This document shows, one piece after another, positions 51,561 through 61,076 of a DNA stretch of 64,000 nt. The translations under genes were made by a program, and so were the position numbers. This DNA is from CAZOKN01 sp964580525 (GTDB lineage Bacteria; Pseudomonadota; Alphaproteobacteria; Rickettsiales; UBA6187): assembly GCA_964580525.1 (NCBI GenBank), contig CAZOKN010000005.1, forward strand, positions 11,014-75,013. The letters are read 5' to 3'. Under the pieces are notes generated by a model. That model made no database searches and was not told the origin of the DNA. It saw only the letters and a list, made by a program, of their open reading frames with translations. The number at the start of each line of letters is the position of its first letter. Within the stretch, counting starts at the first letter, position 1.

Positions 51561-52649
51561 CTATTGAACAACGCAACAACGACCGTGTTTTTCTGAATTT
51601 CTTGATTCATTTTGAATCTGTTCTTCGTAAGATGAGCTTGTTCGTTTCTGGTTGCGAGGCTGTTCTGCCCATTGCGATTGTCTAACTTCTTGTGGAGCTT
51701 GCTGTTTTTGAAGAGCTTGGAACTCTTCAGCTCTTTCTATTAGCCTTTGGTATTTGGCAATTAAAGATCCCTCTTCAGGAGGATTTTCAAGGTTTATCCC
51801 TGAAGCCAGAGCCATTAAAGGGGTTTCGCGAGTTTTAATATATGATTGCAGATTGTCTCTGTCTACAAATCCAAAATAAATAAGGCATTGAACCATTGTT
51901 TCCCATAGGGAATCTGCATAAAGCGGACGAGTAAATTCTCTGTGTTGTACATCCTGAAGCAAATCTGGCGTTCTTAACAATTCGATGAAAGTAAAACTCT
52001 TGATTTTATTTGCTTCAATCCCCTCCAGATAAGATATGCCTTTGTTATAACCATCAGGGATGCGATTAGTATAAGCCAGCACACTAGTGCAAAGATCATC
52101 AATATTATCTATATGGAGCTTTCCATAATCAAATATTTTTTCGATAAGTGTTACGATTTGCTGTTCTTGCTGATCTTCTTTTTGGCACCCTAATAATATA
52201 GCCAATATACCAAGAGGGGTTGAGGTTACGTTAAGAAAATTTGTTGTTTTGATAGAAGGGTTAGCGCCTAAATCCATAAGGTGATTTGCGGCAGCAAATT
52301 TACGCTGCTTTATTGCTAGAAGAAGAGGTGTATTTCTGGCACTTTGCTCGTTATCTTGTTTATTTATTAATTTAACAAAGTCCTCTTTTTCCTCAGGAGA
52401 AAGGCCTTCTTTTAATATATCAAGTCTTTCAAATAATTCTTGTTCTCTGTCATTAATAAGAGCCCAATGTAATAGGGTGTTGCCCCTACCATTTCCGCTG
52501 AATAATATATTTTGACCATCTTTACCAAAAGGTGCGACTACGCAAATCCAAAGCTCTTTAAAAAGATCGCCCGAGAAATCTTCTGGTTTCTCGCAAGCGA
52601 GCAATTTTTCCATTAGTTCAGGGGCAGAAATTCGCTTATTTATAGGCAT
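51561..52649 (-). CDS. Ankyrin-repeat protein with C-terminal CaaX box
   Basis: 362 residues. Ankyrin repeats at about 54-84 (GRGNTLLHWALIN), 105-137 (RNTPLLLAIKQRKFAAANHLMDLGANPSI) and 140-175. The region 310-355 is Gln/Arg/Ser-rich and disordered. The protein ends GRCCVVQ, so the last four residues CVVQ form a CaaX box that eukaryotic farnesyltransferase could modify, with a second Cys as possible palmitoylation site and a basic residue before. Such tails occur in Legionella effectors. No signal peptide. A secreted host-membrane effector is inferred. Confidence 0.8.
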   Translation of the reverse strand: MPINKRISAPELMEKLLACEKPEDFSGDLFKELWICVVAPFGKDGQNILFSGNGRGNTLLHWALINDREQELFERLDILKEGLSPEEKEDFVKLINKQDNEQSARNTPLLLAIKQRKFAAANHLMDLGANPSIKTTNFLNVTSTPLGILAILLGCQKEDQQEQQIVTLIEKIFDYGKLHIDNIDDLCTSVLAYTNRIPDGYNKGISYLEGIEANKIKSFTFIELLRTPDLLQDVQHREFTRPLYADSLWETMVQCLIYFGFVDRDNLQSYIKTRETPLMALASGINLENPPEEGSLIAKYQRLIERAEEFQALQKQQAPQEVRQSQWAEQPRNQKRTSSSYEEQIQNESRNSEKHGRCCVVQ

Positions 52650-52831
52650 ATAATTATTTAATTAAAGTATTGTTGATCTGTATTAATAAATAACTTTAAT
52701 TCAATTATACATCAAATAGTTTTGTCAATGCTTGCAAAAAATCTCAAAAGAGGCAGTAGGGCAATAAGTTTATTGTATCCATTCACGCTACTTCCCCTTG
52801 CACTAAAAACTCTTTCCTATATAAATCCCTC

Positions 52832-53572
52832 ATGACACAAAATAAACTCGTAATTATCCTTGTAGCACCACAAATGGGTGAAAATATTGGCTCGGCGGCC
52901 AGGATAATGCTCAATTTTGGGCTAACAGATCTACGTATAGTTAATCCAAGAGATGGCTGGCCGAATCAGAGCGCTATAGATACTGCTCGTGGAGCTGCAG
53001 ATGTTGTAAATAATGCAAAGGTTTACAATTCTCTGAAAGATGCAACTTTTGATATTAATAGGCTATATGCCACAACTGCCCGTCCACGCGATATGGTAAA
53101 GCCAGTGCTGACACCACGTAATTGTGTATCGGAAATTCATTCATGTGAGGCTGCTGGTCAGCGTTCTGCAGTGATGTTTGGTCCTGAGCGTACTGGTCTG
53201 GATAACGAAGATATAACCCTTGCAGATGCCATCACAACAATACCAGTAGGAACTGAATATACCTCGATAAATCTGGCGCAGGCTGTGGCTATTATGTGTT
53301 ATGAGTGGTTCGCATTTCAAGATAAAACTCCTGTGAGAACCATAGAATTGGGTAAGTCACGACCAGCTGAGAAGCTGGAAATTGCTAATTTTTTTGAATA
53401 TCTTGAAGGTGAACTTGATGAATCTGGCTTTTTTAGGCAAGATTCCATGCGTCCAACTATGACCAAAAACCTCCGAAACATGTTCATTAGAGCCGATTTA
53501 ACCGATCAGGACATAAGAACTTTACGTGGCCTAATTAAAAGTTTGACAAAACGTTCGGAATCTATATTTTAG
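52832..53572 (+). CDS. trmJ: tRNA/rRNA methyltransferase of the SpoU/TrmJ type
   Basis: 246 residues. SPOUT methyltransferase: IILVAPQMGENIGSAARIM at the N-terminus with the conserved Asn-Ile-Gly-x-x-Ala-Arg, DLRIVNPRDGWP, MFGPERTGLDNED, and the knot motif IPVGTEYTSINLAQAVAIM. TrmJ 2'-O-methylates position 32 of tRNAs. The C-terminal helical extension (about 190-245) also matches. Followed by rpsD after 50 bp. Confidence 0.9.
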   Translation: MTQNKLVIILVAPQMGENIGSAARIMLNFGLTDLRIVNPRDGWPNQSAIDTARGAADVVNNAKVYNSLKDATFDINRLYATTARPRDMVKPVLTPRNCVSEIHSCEAAGQRSAVMFGPERTGLDNEDITLADAITTIPVGTEYTSINLAQAVAIMCYEWFAFQDKTPVRTIELGKSRPAEKLEIANFFEYLEGELDESGFFRQDSMRPTMTKNLRNMFIRADLTDQDIRTLRGLIKSLTKRSESIF

Positions 53573-53622
53573 CGGGTTCTTAATTCTGTAGTTGAATAAT
53601 AATTAAGGATAACAAAGAGGAT

Positions 53623-54243
53623 ATGTCAAAGAGAGTACAAGCAAAACATAAGATATGCCGCAGACAAGGTGTTGCTGTGTGTGGTAGTTCAAAGTGCCCG
53701 GTGCACGAGAGAAATTACGTTCCAGGCCAGCATGGTCCGGTTGCGATGAAAGGCGTTCTTTCAGATTTCGGTAAACAGTTGCGCGCTAAGCAGCAATTAA
53801 AAAAATCATATAGCAATATTACAGAGAAGCAGTTCAGCAATATTTATAAAGAAGCTGCCCGTATGAAAGGCGATACAAGCGAAAACCTTATCGGTCTTCT
53901 TGAGAGCCGTTTAGATTCTATAGTGTTTAGAGCCAATTTTGCTCCAACAATGTTCTCTGCTAGACAAATTGTTAACCACAATCACCTTACAGTTAATGGC
54001 AGAAAAGTTAACATTTCAAGCTACCAATTGAAGATTGGCGATGTTATACAGATTAGAGAAAGATCTCAACAAGTTGGTATAATAATGCAGGCTTCTCAAT
54101 CTAATGAGCGTCAAATTCCTGATTATTTGGAAGTTGATTCTAAAAAAATGACAGCTAAGTTTATTAGATTGCCTAAGATCACTGATGTTCCTTATCCAGT
54201 TATAATGGAACCAAATTTGGTTACAGAATTTTATTCTCGTTAA
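53623..54243 (+). CDS. rpsD: 30S ribosomal protein S4
   Basis: 206 residues. N-terminal Cys-containing segment (KICRRQGVAVCG, SSKCPVHERNYVPGQHG) and the S4 RNA-binding domain ESRLDSIVFRANFAPT, ARQIVNHNHLTVNGRKVNI (in two parts). Primary binder of 16S rRNA 5' domain. The ATG follows AAAGAGG with normal spacing. Monocistronic, with its own terminator. Confidence 0.97.
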   Translation: MSKRVQAKHKICRRQGVAVCGSSKCPVHERNYVPGQHGPVAMKGVLSDFGKQLRAKQQLKKSYSNITEKQFSNIYKEAARMKGDTSENLIGLLESRLDSIVFRANFAPTMFSARQIVNHNHLTVNGRKVNISSYQLKIGDVIQIRERSQQVGIIMQASQSNERQIPDYLEVDSKKMTAKFIRLPKITDVPYPVIMEPNLVTEFYSR

Positions 54244-54267
54244 TATTGATTTTTTATCCTCTTTAAA

Positions 54268-54291
54268 AACGCCCCATCTGGGGCGTTTTTT
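54268..54291 (+). terminator. Intrinsic terminator of rpsD
   Basis: An 8-bp stem AACGCCCC/GGGGCGTT with a 4-nt loop (ATCT) and a following T-run. Confidence 0.92.
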
Positions 54292-54353
54292 GTTTTGCAA
54301 TTTCTAGAAAAAGGTATCATGCTGGGACTTATGTTTATGGTGTAGGTAACGTT

Positions 54354-55784
54354 ATGAAAAACTTTGTCCGTCCCGAAAAAATAAGGGAAAAATTCTCTCA
54401 GGCGATGTCTGATATGTATAAAAAGGAAGTTCCTTTATATGGAACTCTCTTGAGAGTGGTTAATGATGTCAATAGAGAGGTCTTACAAAAAAATCCAGGA
54501 CTTGATAAAAAGCTTGGAGGTTTGTCTCGTATTTCTTCAGAAAAACACGGTGCGATAAGGCTTGGTACGCCAGAAGAGCTTAAAAATATGGCGCGTTTGT
54601 TTCGCGTTATGGGCATGTACCCGGGTGGATATTATAATCTTACAGTAGCTAATTTGCCTGTTCAGTCAACGGCATTTCGTCCAGTTACCAAAGATTCACT
54701 GAACAAAAATCCGTTTCGTATTTTTACTTCTTTGTTAAGGCTCGACCTTCTTGATCCACAAATTCGTGAAAAGGCGCAAAAATATATATCCAAGCGCAAG
54801 ATATTTACTACCAAAACTCTTGAGCTTATCACTCTTTCTGAAAAGCAAAATGGATTAAATGAAGATGAAGTTGAGTTATTTGTTAAAGAAGCATTGCAGA
54901 CTTTTAAATGGCATAAGGAAGCTTTGATTTCAAAGGAATTTTATGAAGAATTGCTGAAAATAAATGGTTTGGTAGCTGATATTATAGGCTTTAAAGGTCC
55001 ACATATAAATCATCTTACTCCGCGTGTGCTTGATATAAATGTGTTGCATGAAAAAATGAGTAAAGAAGGAATTGCCATGATTCCAGCTATTCAGGGGCCG
55101 CCAGCACGCGAAGTTGATATATTGTTGAGGCAGACTTCTTTTCAGGCTTTGAATGAAGATACTATGTTTCCGGATGAAAAAGGTGGTTTTATTCCAGGCA
55201 AGCATAGGGCACGTTTTGGTGAAATTGAGCAGCGAGGCATTGCTCTAACTTCTGAAGGACGCAAATTATATGATAAGACTTTGGAGAAAGTTTTAAGTCA
55301 GGCTAAGGAGCGCGATATAAATTATTCTGCAACTTTGAAAGAAGAATTTAAGGTATTTCCAGATGGATATGATAATCTTATAAAGCAAAATCTAGCTTAT
55401 TTTGAATATAAAGTTACTAAAAAAGGTTTAGAAAATAAAGGGCTTCCTCTTAAGAGCAAATCTTTGAATGAACTTGTTGCTGAGGGATATTTGCAGTCAA
55501 TTCCTATAACTTATGAAGATTTTCTGCCAGTTAGTGCTGCCGGGATTTTTAAATCAAATCTTGTTGAAGGTGGTATGGTGAAAACAGATAAAACGCACGA
55601 TAGAGAAGATGAATTAGCACAAATTATAGGCATGAAACCTCTTGATCCATTTGCGCTTTATGCAGCAGAGCAGGCGGCTTCTATTTTATCCTCTTATGAT
55701 CAGCTGCAGTTAGGTTTGCCTCTTGAGCAGCAGAAAAAACTGTCAGAAGATGTGAAGAATAATCCTGCTTTAGCTTTACAATAA
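54354..55784 (+). CDS. 2-oxoadipate dioxygenase/decarboxylase family protein (HglS/YdcJ, DUF1338)
   Basis: 476 residues. Matches the DUF1338 family: VPLYGTLLRVVNDVN, HGAIRLGTPEEL, YYNLTVANLPVQSTAFRP, FRIFTSLLRLDLL, FKGPHINHLTPRVLDI and ARFGEIEQRGIALT. In this family the metal ligands are two His and a Glu in these segments (HGAIR, HINHLTP and GEIEQRG). HglS converts 2-oxoadipate to D-2-hydroxyglutarate in lysine breakdown. No other lysine catabolic gene is nearby, so the physiological substrate is uncertain. The C-terminal 80 residues are less conserved. Confidence 0.88.
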   Translation: MKNFVRPEKIREKFSQAMSDMYKKEVPLYGTLLRVVNDVNREVLQKNPGLDKKLGGLSRISSEKHGAIRLGTPEELKNMARLFRVMGMYPGGYYNLTVANLPVQSTAFRPVTKDSLNKNPFRIFTSLLRLDLLDPQIREKAQKYISKRKIFTTKTLELITLSEKQNGLNEDEVELFVKEALQTFKWHKEALISKEFYEELLKINGLVADIIGFKGPHINHLTPRVLDINVLHEKMSKEGIAMIPAIQGPPAREVDILLRQTSFQALNEDTMFPDEKGGFIPGKHRARFGEIEQRGIALTSEGRKLYDKTLEKVLSQAKERDINYSATLKEEFKVFPDGYDNLIKQNLAYFEYKVTKKGLENKGLPLKSKSLNELVAEGYLQSIPITYEDFLPVSAAGIFKSNLVEGGMVKTDKTHDREDELAQIIGMKPLDPFALYAAEQAASILSSYDQLQLGLPLEQQKKLSEDVKNNPALALQ

Positions 55785-55828
55785 GATTATTAGACATTTT
55801 GATTAGAGGTCTATTAGTAAAATTGTAT

Positions 55829-55942
55829 TTAATTTTTCGATTTATTAGAACTTTTCTTTTTTGAATTTTTTTTACGAATCTTTTGCTGCAATTTTTTTAT
55901 GTTGCTCTGGTTTAGTGGTGCTTTTCTAAGTTTCTTCCACAT
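55829..55942 (-). CDS. Possible small Lys-rich protein, 37 aa
   Basis: A short frame on the minus strand with GGAGA 5 nt before the ATG encodes a strongly basic peptide (MWKKLRKAPLNQ..., ending KSSNKSKN). An in-frame ATG at 55954 would add four residues. It resembles no family I can name. The good ribosome binding site is the main support; the region could otherwise be non-coding. Confidence 0.4.
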   Translation of the reverse strand: MWKKLRKAPLNQSNIKKLQQKIRKKNSKKKSSNKSKN

Positions 55943-56056
55943 ATGTCTCTCCATGTTTTTTGTTAATCTGAGAGTTTTTATTTTTAGCTAATATTTATTT
56001 ATATCATAGGAATGGTTAAGAGTTGGTTAAATTGGAAGAAAATAGAGAAAATAAAA

Positions 56057-56083
56057 AACCCTCTCTTGTAGGAGAGGGTTTTT
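56057..56083. terminator. Bidirectional terminator after ssb
   Basis: A 9-bp stem AACCCTCTC/GAGAGGGTT (56057-56065 and 56072-56080) with a 6-nt loop, flanked by A-run and T-run, so it works on both strands. It terminates ssb on the minus strand. Confidence 0.88.
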
Positions 56084-56113
56084 ATGCGAATTAGATAAGA
56101 AAATATTTATCAA

Positions 56114-56611
56114 CTAAAAAGGAATTTCATCGTCTAATTCTTCAACAGCAAAAGCTTCCTTGCTGGAAGTGCTGTTGTTAGAAGAAGAAAAAGAATTCTC
56201 AGACTGGGAACCTGAATAGGAAGGGGCGTATGATTCGCCACCGCTACCGCCAGCACCACCACGGCCATCGAGCATTGTTAATATAGAATTGAAGCCCTGT
56301 AGGACAACTTCTGTACTGTAGCGATCTGCACCGCTTTGATCTTTCCATTTGCGTGTTTGTAGGGCACCTTCAACATAAACTTTGGCACCTTTTTTCAAAT
56401 ATTGTTTAACTACGTTTACTAAGCCAGGAGTGAATATAACAACTCTATGCCATTCAGTTTTGTCTTTGCGTTCACCGCTGTTTTTATCTTTCCAAGATTC
56501 GCTTGTTGCAATATTTAAATTTGCAATTTCGCGGCCATCTTGTGTCGAACGAATTTCTGGATCTGCGCCTAAATTTCCAATCAAGATAACTTTATTAACT
56601 GAACCTGCCAT
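56114..56611 (-). CDS. ssb: Single-stranded DNA-binding protein
   Basis: 165 residues from the ATG at 56611 (the frame is open upstream but the family starts at MAGSVNKVILIGNLGADPE). OB-fold domain to about residue 110 with EIRSTQDGREIANLNIATSES in two parts and TEWHRVVIF. A Gly/Ser-rich linker leads to the acidic tip DDEIPF, the partner-binding tail. Acts as a tetramer in replication and repair. Divergent from uvrA with about 225 bp between. Confidence 0.96.
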   Translation of the reverse strand: MAGSVNKVILIGNLGADPEIRSTQDGREIANLNIATSESWKDKNSGERKDKTEWHRVVIFTPGLVNVVKQYLKKGAKVYVEGALQTRKWKDQSGADRYSTEVVLQGFNSILTMLDGRGGAGGSGGESYAPSYSGSQSENSFSSSNNSTSSKEAFAVEELDDEIPF

Positions 56612-56837
56612 AATTTCACACTCTATTACGTTGTATATAAGAGGAAGGTTTACACATAGAGGTATAGAAGTGCAAGTACAAAGTGCAACTGAAGCTAATG
56701 AATTTTTTCTGTAAAAATCTTTATTACCTAGACTTAACACTTACGTTACTAATAATTACAAGCCACTTGATAAATACGTAGCTAGTGTATAGAATGGCGA
56801 CCTTCAACATTATCAGGCAAATAGGGGTTTTTTGAAA

Positions 56838-59710
56838 ATGGAAGATTTTATCAAGGTAGTAGGCGCTAAGGAACATAACCTTAAAAACGTAAGCGTCGAT
56901 ATTCCCCGTAATAAATTGGTGGTTATAACCGGCCTTAGCGGTTCTGGAAAATCTTCATTAGCTTTTGATACAGTATATGCAGAAGGCCAAAGACGTTATG
57001 TTGAAAGCTTATCGGCTTACGCACGTCAGTTTTTACAGATGCAGGGCAAGCCTGATGTAGAATCAATCAGCGGTCTTTCCCCGGCGATTGCGATTGATCA
57101 GAAAACCGTATCGAGAAATCCACGTTCAACTGTTGCAACAGTTACAGAAATATATGACTATATGCGTTTGCTTTATGCGCGCATAGGTGTTCCTTATTCG
57201 CCGGCTACAGGCCAACCTATCAAAAGCCAGACTGTTTCAGAAATGGTTGATAGGGTTATGACTCTGCCTGAAAAAACAAAAATATATATTCTTGCTCCGT
57301 TTATACGCGGCAGAAAGGGCGAGCATAGCAGAGAAATAGTTGATTTGAAAAAACAAGGATTTACAAGATTTGTTATTGATGGTGAAGTTTGTGAAATAGA
57401 TAACCTGCCACAAATTGATAAAAATAAGCATCATAATATGGAAGTTGTGGTTGATAGATTGGCTATTGCTGACGATCTTGGCAACCGTTTGCCTGGTTCT
57501 ATAGAAACTGCTTTGGGAATTTCCAAAGGTATAGTTTATGTTGATGTGGTTGAGGGGGTAGATGGTGGTCCACAGGTTGGAGAAAGAATGATTTTCTCTG
57601 AAAAATTTGCCTGTCCTGTTTCAGGTTTTACACTAGAAGAAATTGAACCGCGTATGTTTTCATTCAACAGCCCTTATGGCGCTTGTTCTGCTTGCGATGG
57701 TTTGGGAACAGAAGTTTTCTTTGATCCATTGTTGATAGTACCGCATGATAATGTATCTTTAAATGATGGTGCAATAGCGCCTTGGTCATACGCAAAATCG
57801 AGGCATGTTGAGCAGACGCTTGCTGGTCTTTCAAAGCATTATAAATTTAGCTTAAATACTCCATTCAGGGAATTGTCGGAAAAAATTAGAAATATTATTT
57901 TATACGGATCTGGTGAAGAAAAAATAAAATTTGAATATGACGAAGGTTCGAGAAGCTTTGCAGTTCTACAGCCATTTGAGGGTGTGATAAATAATTTAAG
58001 TCGTAGATGGAAAGAATCTGATAATTCTTGGATGCACGATGAAATGGAGAAATATCAAGATCTTACAAAGTGTAATGCATGTAGTGGTTTTAGATTGAAG
58101 CCGGAATCTTTATGTGTGAAAGTTGATAATTTGCATATAGGAAATGCGGCAGCATTTACAATAAGTGAGGCTGTTGAATGGTTTGGTAGCCTGCCTGAGA
58201 GATTAAATAAAACGGAGAATCAAATTGCAGAAAGAGTATTAAAAGAACTTAATAAGCGTTTGGAATTCTTGAATAATGTTGGTCTTAATTATCTTACTTT
58301 AAATCGTGAGTCGGGAACACTTTCTGGTGGNNNNNNNNNNNNNNNCTTGCTTCCCAAATTGGTTCTGGTTTGAGTGGCGTACTTTATGTTCTGGATGAGC
58401 CATCAATTGGTCTACATCAATGCGATAACCAAAAGCTTCTAAATACTTTGCAAGGTCTGAAAGCTTTGGGCAATAGTGTTCTTGTTGTTGAACATGACGA
58501 AGACACAATGCGTCAGGCTGACCACGTTATTGACGTTGGTTTGGGTGCGGGAATTCATGGTGGTAGAATTATTGCTGAAGGCACTCCGGAAGACATAATG
58601 AAAGTGGAAGAAAGTATAACAGGCCAATATTTGAGTGGCAAAAAATGTATTCCTGTGCCGGATAAGAGGCGTAAATGGAGTGAAACTAAAGCTATAAAAA
58701 TTAAAGGGGCGAGGGCAAACAACCTGCGGAATGTTGATGCAAATATCCCACTTGGTGTATTTACATGTGTTACTGGTGTTTCTGGTGGTGGAAAATCGAG
58801 TTTGGTAATCCATACGCTATATAAAGCTGTTACGAAAAAATTGAATGGCACTAAGGTTACTCCTGGTATGCATGATTCGATAGAAGGTTTGGAAACTATC
58901 GATAAAATTATCGAAATTGATCAATCTCCAATTGGTAGAACGCCACGTTCAAATCCGGCGACCTATACAGGCGCATTTGGCCCAATTCGTGATTGGTTTA
59001 CTAATCTTCCTGAATCGAAAGCGCGTGGCTATAAACCAGGACGATTCTCCTTTAACGTTAAAGGAGGTCGTTGCGAGGCTTGCCAGGGCGATGGTCTGAT
59101 AAAAATCGAAATGCATTTCTTGCCAGATGTTTATGTGAATTGTGATATATGCACCGGTTTGCGCTATAATAGAGAGACTCTGGAAGTTAAATATAAAGGC
59201 AAGTCAATTGCTGACGTTTTGAACATGAACGTTGAAGAAGCGGACGAGTTTTTTGCGAAAGTGCCTGTAATTAAAGAAAAAATGGAAGCCCTAAAAGAGG
59301 TTGGTTTGGGTTATATCAAGCTCGGCCAGTCGGCTACTACATTGTCAGGCGGGGAAGCGCAGCGTGTGAAATTGGCGAAAGAGTTGTCCAAGCGTTCCAC
59401 GGGCCGTACGCTTTATATCCTTGATGAGCCTACAACGGGGCTACATAGCTACGATATTGATAAGCTTTTGGTTGTTCTTCATAAACTGGTGGATGTTGGT
59501 AATACAGTTGTTGTTATTGAGCATAATCTGGATGTTATAAAAACAGCTGATTATGTGCTCGATGTTGGCCCTGGTGGTGGTGATAAGGGCGGTAATATAG
59601 TTGCTTGTGGTACACCGGAAGACGTGGTGGCTACAAAAGGCAGCATTACTGGCGAATTCCTAAAACCTTATTTGGTTAAAAAGAAGGTTAAGAAGGAAGA
59701 GGTTGCTTAA
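56838..59710 (+). CDS. uvrA: Excinuclease ABC subunit A (reading frame broken only by an assembly gap)
   Basis: One gene of about 958 residues after correcting the gap. First Walker A TGLSGSGKSSLAFDT, first zinc module near 275 with FSFNSPYGACSAC, first signature LSGG interrupted by N at 58331-58345, then IGSGLSGVLYVLDEPSIGLH. Second half: VTGVSGGGKSSLV, zinc finger GGRCEACQGDG with VNCDICTG, LSGGEAQRVKLAKEL and YILDEPTTGLH. It recognises DNA damage with UvrB. The N-run shifts the frame, so automatic calls would give two genes; sequence on both sides joins if 19 bases, not 15, are missing. Confidence 0.94.
58331..58345. other. Assembly gap (15 N) in uvrA signature motif
   Basis: Fifteen N replace the bases after LSGG in the first ABC signature. 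The family sequence here needs six residues plus one base (19 bases), so the written gap length is 4 bases short and causes an artificial frameshift. Confidence 0.9.
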
Positions 59711-59741
59711 AGACCGTCATATTAAAAAATAGTAATGGTTA

Positions 59742-60803
59742 TTACTTTTCCAGGCTTTCGGAGCTGCTGCGGGATTTTCTTAATCTATCGACAGCTGATG
59801 TTTCTGAATCGCTAGTTTTGCTGTGTTTAGACTCAGGTCCAGGATTTGGATTGGCAGGACTTTCAGGTCTAGGATTTTTAGAAGAAGATTTTCCAACAGC
59901 TTTTCTAAATCTTTCTGCAAAGGAAGGTTTTGGTGTGGACTGTTGTTCTACTTCTCGAGCTTGTTTTTCTGCGTGAGTGTTTTCGCTAGAAGGATCTTTA
60001 TTTATACCTCTTTTACGAAGATCTGATTCCTTCCCTTGTGTCTCTTTAATTTCTTTAATAGGTGTGATACTTCTTCTCAAATGGAAGTCTACCTCGACAT
60101 TTGGGCTAATATTTCCTGTGTTATTAACAGCCATTGACCTACCAAGCATTTGCCTTCTTGAGGCTGTTCTTGGTGATGTTTGCTCCGAAGTTGGAGATGG
60201 GGTGGCAATAGATCTATTGTTCCTGAATTGGCGTCCTACATTTGGCGAAGGCAGTGGCGATGGTGTAGGTGAGCGTGATGATAATGATCCAATCGCAAGT
60301 TCATCTTCACTGTTCCTGAATTGGCGTCCTATATTTGGTGAAGGTAGCGGTGATGGAGCAGGGGATGTCGGCTCCGATATAATTACTGACCCAGTTCTAA
60401 GTTCTTTTTCTTCTTCGCTTTTTGAAGATAGTTCTGATATCTCAAAATCTTCCATAGCTCCGAAATTATCTATTCTTGGGCTTGGGATAAGTTCATCTTT
60501 GCTCGCAGATCTGCTGCTAGCGAATGCTTCTTTACGTGCTGAATTCGGTGAAAGAGAAGATGATGGTGTGGGGTTAATTATTACTGACTGAATTTCACTT
60601 CTTTTGATTTTTGAAGAAAATTCTGAGAAGTTTACCTCTTCCATACTAGATTCTTGTTCGGATTTTTTTAGGGGTTTTTTAATTGGTAAATCTGCTAAAT
60701 CAATTTCTTCCATGCTAGATGATTCTCCAGCCATAACAACAGAATCTTCCAAATTAGAGGCAGACTTACTATTATCAGAACCAGAAGATTTATCTTTAGA
60801 CAT
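59742..60803 (-). CDS. Ser/Pro-rich low-complexity repeat protein, 353 aa
   Basis: No family recognised. Mostly disordered, rich in Ser, Pro, Glu and Lys. Two kinds of repeat: an acidic motif SSMEEIDLADLP (29-40), SSMEEVNFSEFSS (52-64) and AMEDFEISELSS (116-127); and PSPLPSPNIGRQFRN (150-164) repeated with one change at 181-195. SVIINPTP and SVIISEPT also recur. The proline repeats are encoded by near-identical DNA units 93 bp apart. No signal peptide or membrane helix. SH3-like ligand content or host phosphorylation is possible but unsupported. Stands alone behind an AT-rich upstream region. Confidence 0.65.
   Translation of the reverse strand: MSKDKSSGSDNSKSASNLEDSVVMAGESSSMEEIDLADLPIKKPLKKSEQESSMEEVNFSEFSSKIKRSEIQSVIINPTPSSSLSPNSARKEAFASSRSASKDELIPSPRIDNFGAMEDFEISELSSKSEEEKELRTGSVIISEPTSPAPSPLPSPNIGRQFRNSEDELAIGSLSSRSPTPSPLPSPNVGRQFRNNRSIATPSPTSEQTSPRTASRRQMLGRSMAVNNTGNISPNVEVDFHLRRSITPIKEIKETQGKESDLRKRGINKDPSSENTHAEKQAREVEQQSTPKPSFAERFRKAVGKSSSKNPRPESPANPNPGPESKHSKTSDSETSAVDRLRKSRSSSESLEK
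60219..60358. repeat. Tandem 93-bp-spaced direct repeat in the Ser/Pro-rich gene
   Basis: The units at about 60219-60265 and 60312-60358 share GTTCCTGAATTGGCGTCCTA and continue with scattered differences. The offset of 93 bp equals 31 codons, so the repeat keeps the frame. Confidence 0.8.
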
Positions 60804-61002
60804 AGCTACTAAACTCCATTTTTAAAACAGTACCGGAAAAACGCGGTACAAAATGCGCAGCAATGTAATATTCTGCACAGTAATGATAATATAACTAATT
60901 GTTTAAAAAGTAAAGACAATTATTAATTTTTTTACCAAATTTTATTTGGTAAAAAGATATGAGAAATTTGCAATTCAAAGATGTTTTTATTGAATGTTTA
61001 CT

Positions 61003-61049
61003 TAACTTTTAGTTAGGTATCTTTACCATTATCTAGTATATGTTATAAT
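61003..61049 (+). promoter_or_regulatory. Promoter of the pilin pair with an adjacent palindrome
   Basis: A perfect -10 TATAAT (61044-61049) has a weak -35 TTTACC (61022-61027) 16 bp upstream. A palindrome TAACT-TTT-AGTTA lies just before it (61003-61015) and may bind a regulator. Confidence 0.5.
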
Positions 61050-61076
61050 TGTATGGTAGATGTAGAGGTGTGTTGA

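Noticed and set aside
58299..58508. Separate short genes around the uvrA gap
   Set aside because: They arise from the wrong N-run length; protein motifs on both sides belong to one UvrA.
59977..60591. A 204-codon plus-strand frame with repeats opposite the Ser/Pro-rich gene
   Set aside because: The minus-strand frame is longer and has consistent repeats and polar disorder; the plus-strand product is a mirror of the same repeats without a ribosome binding site.
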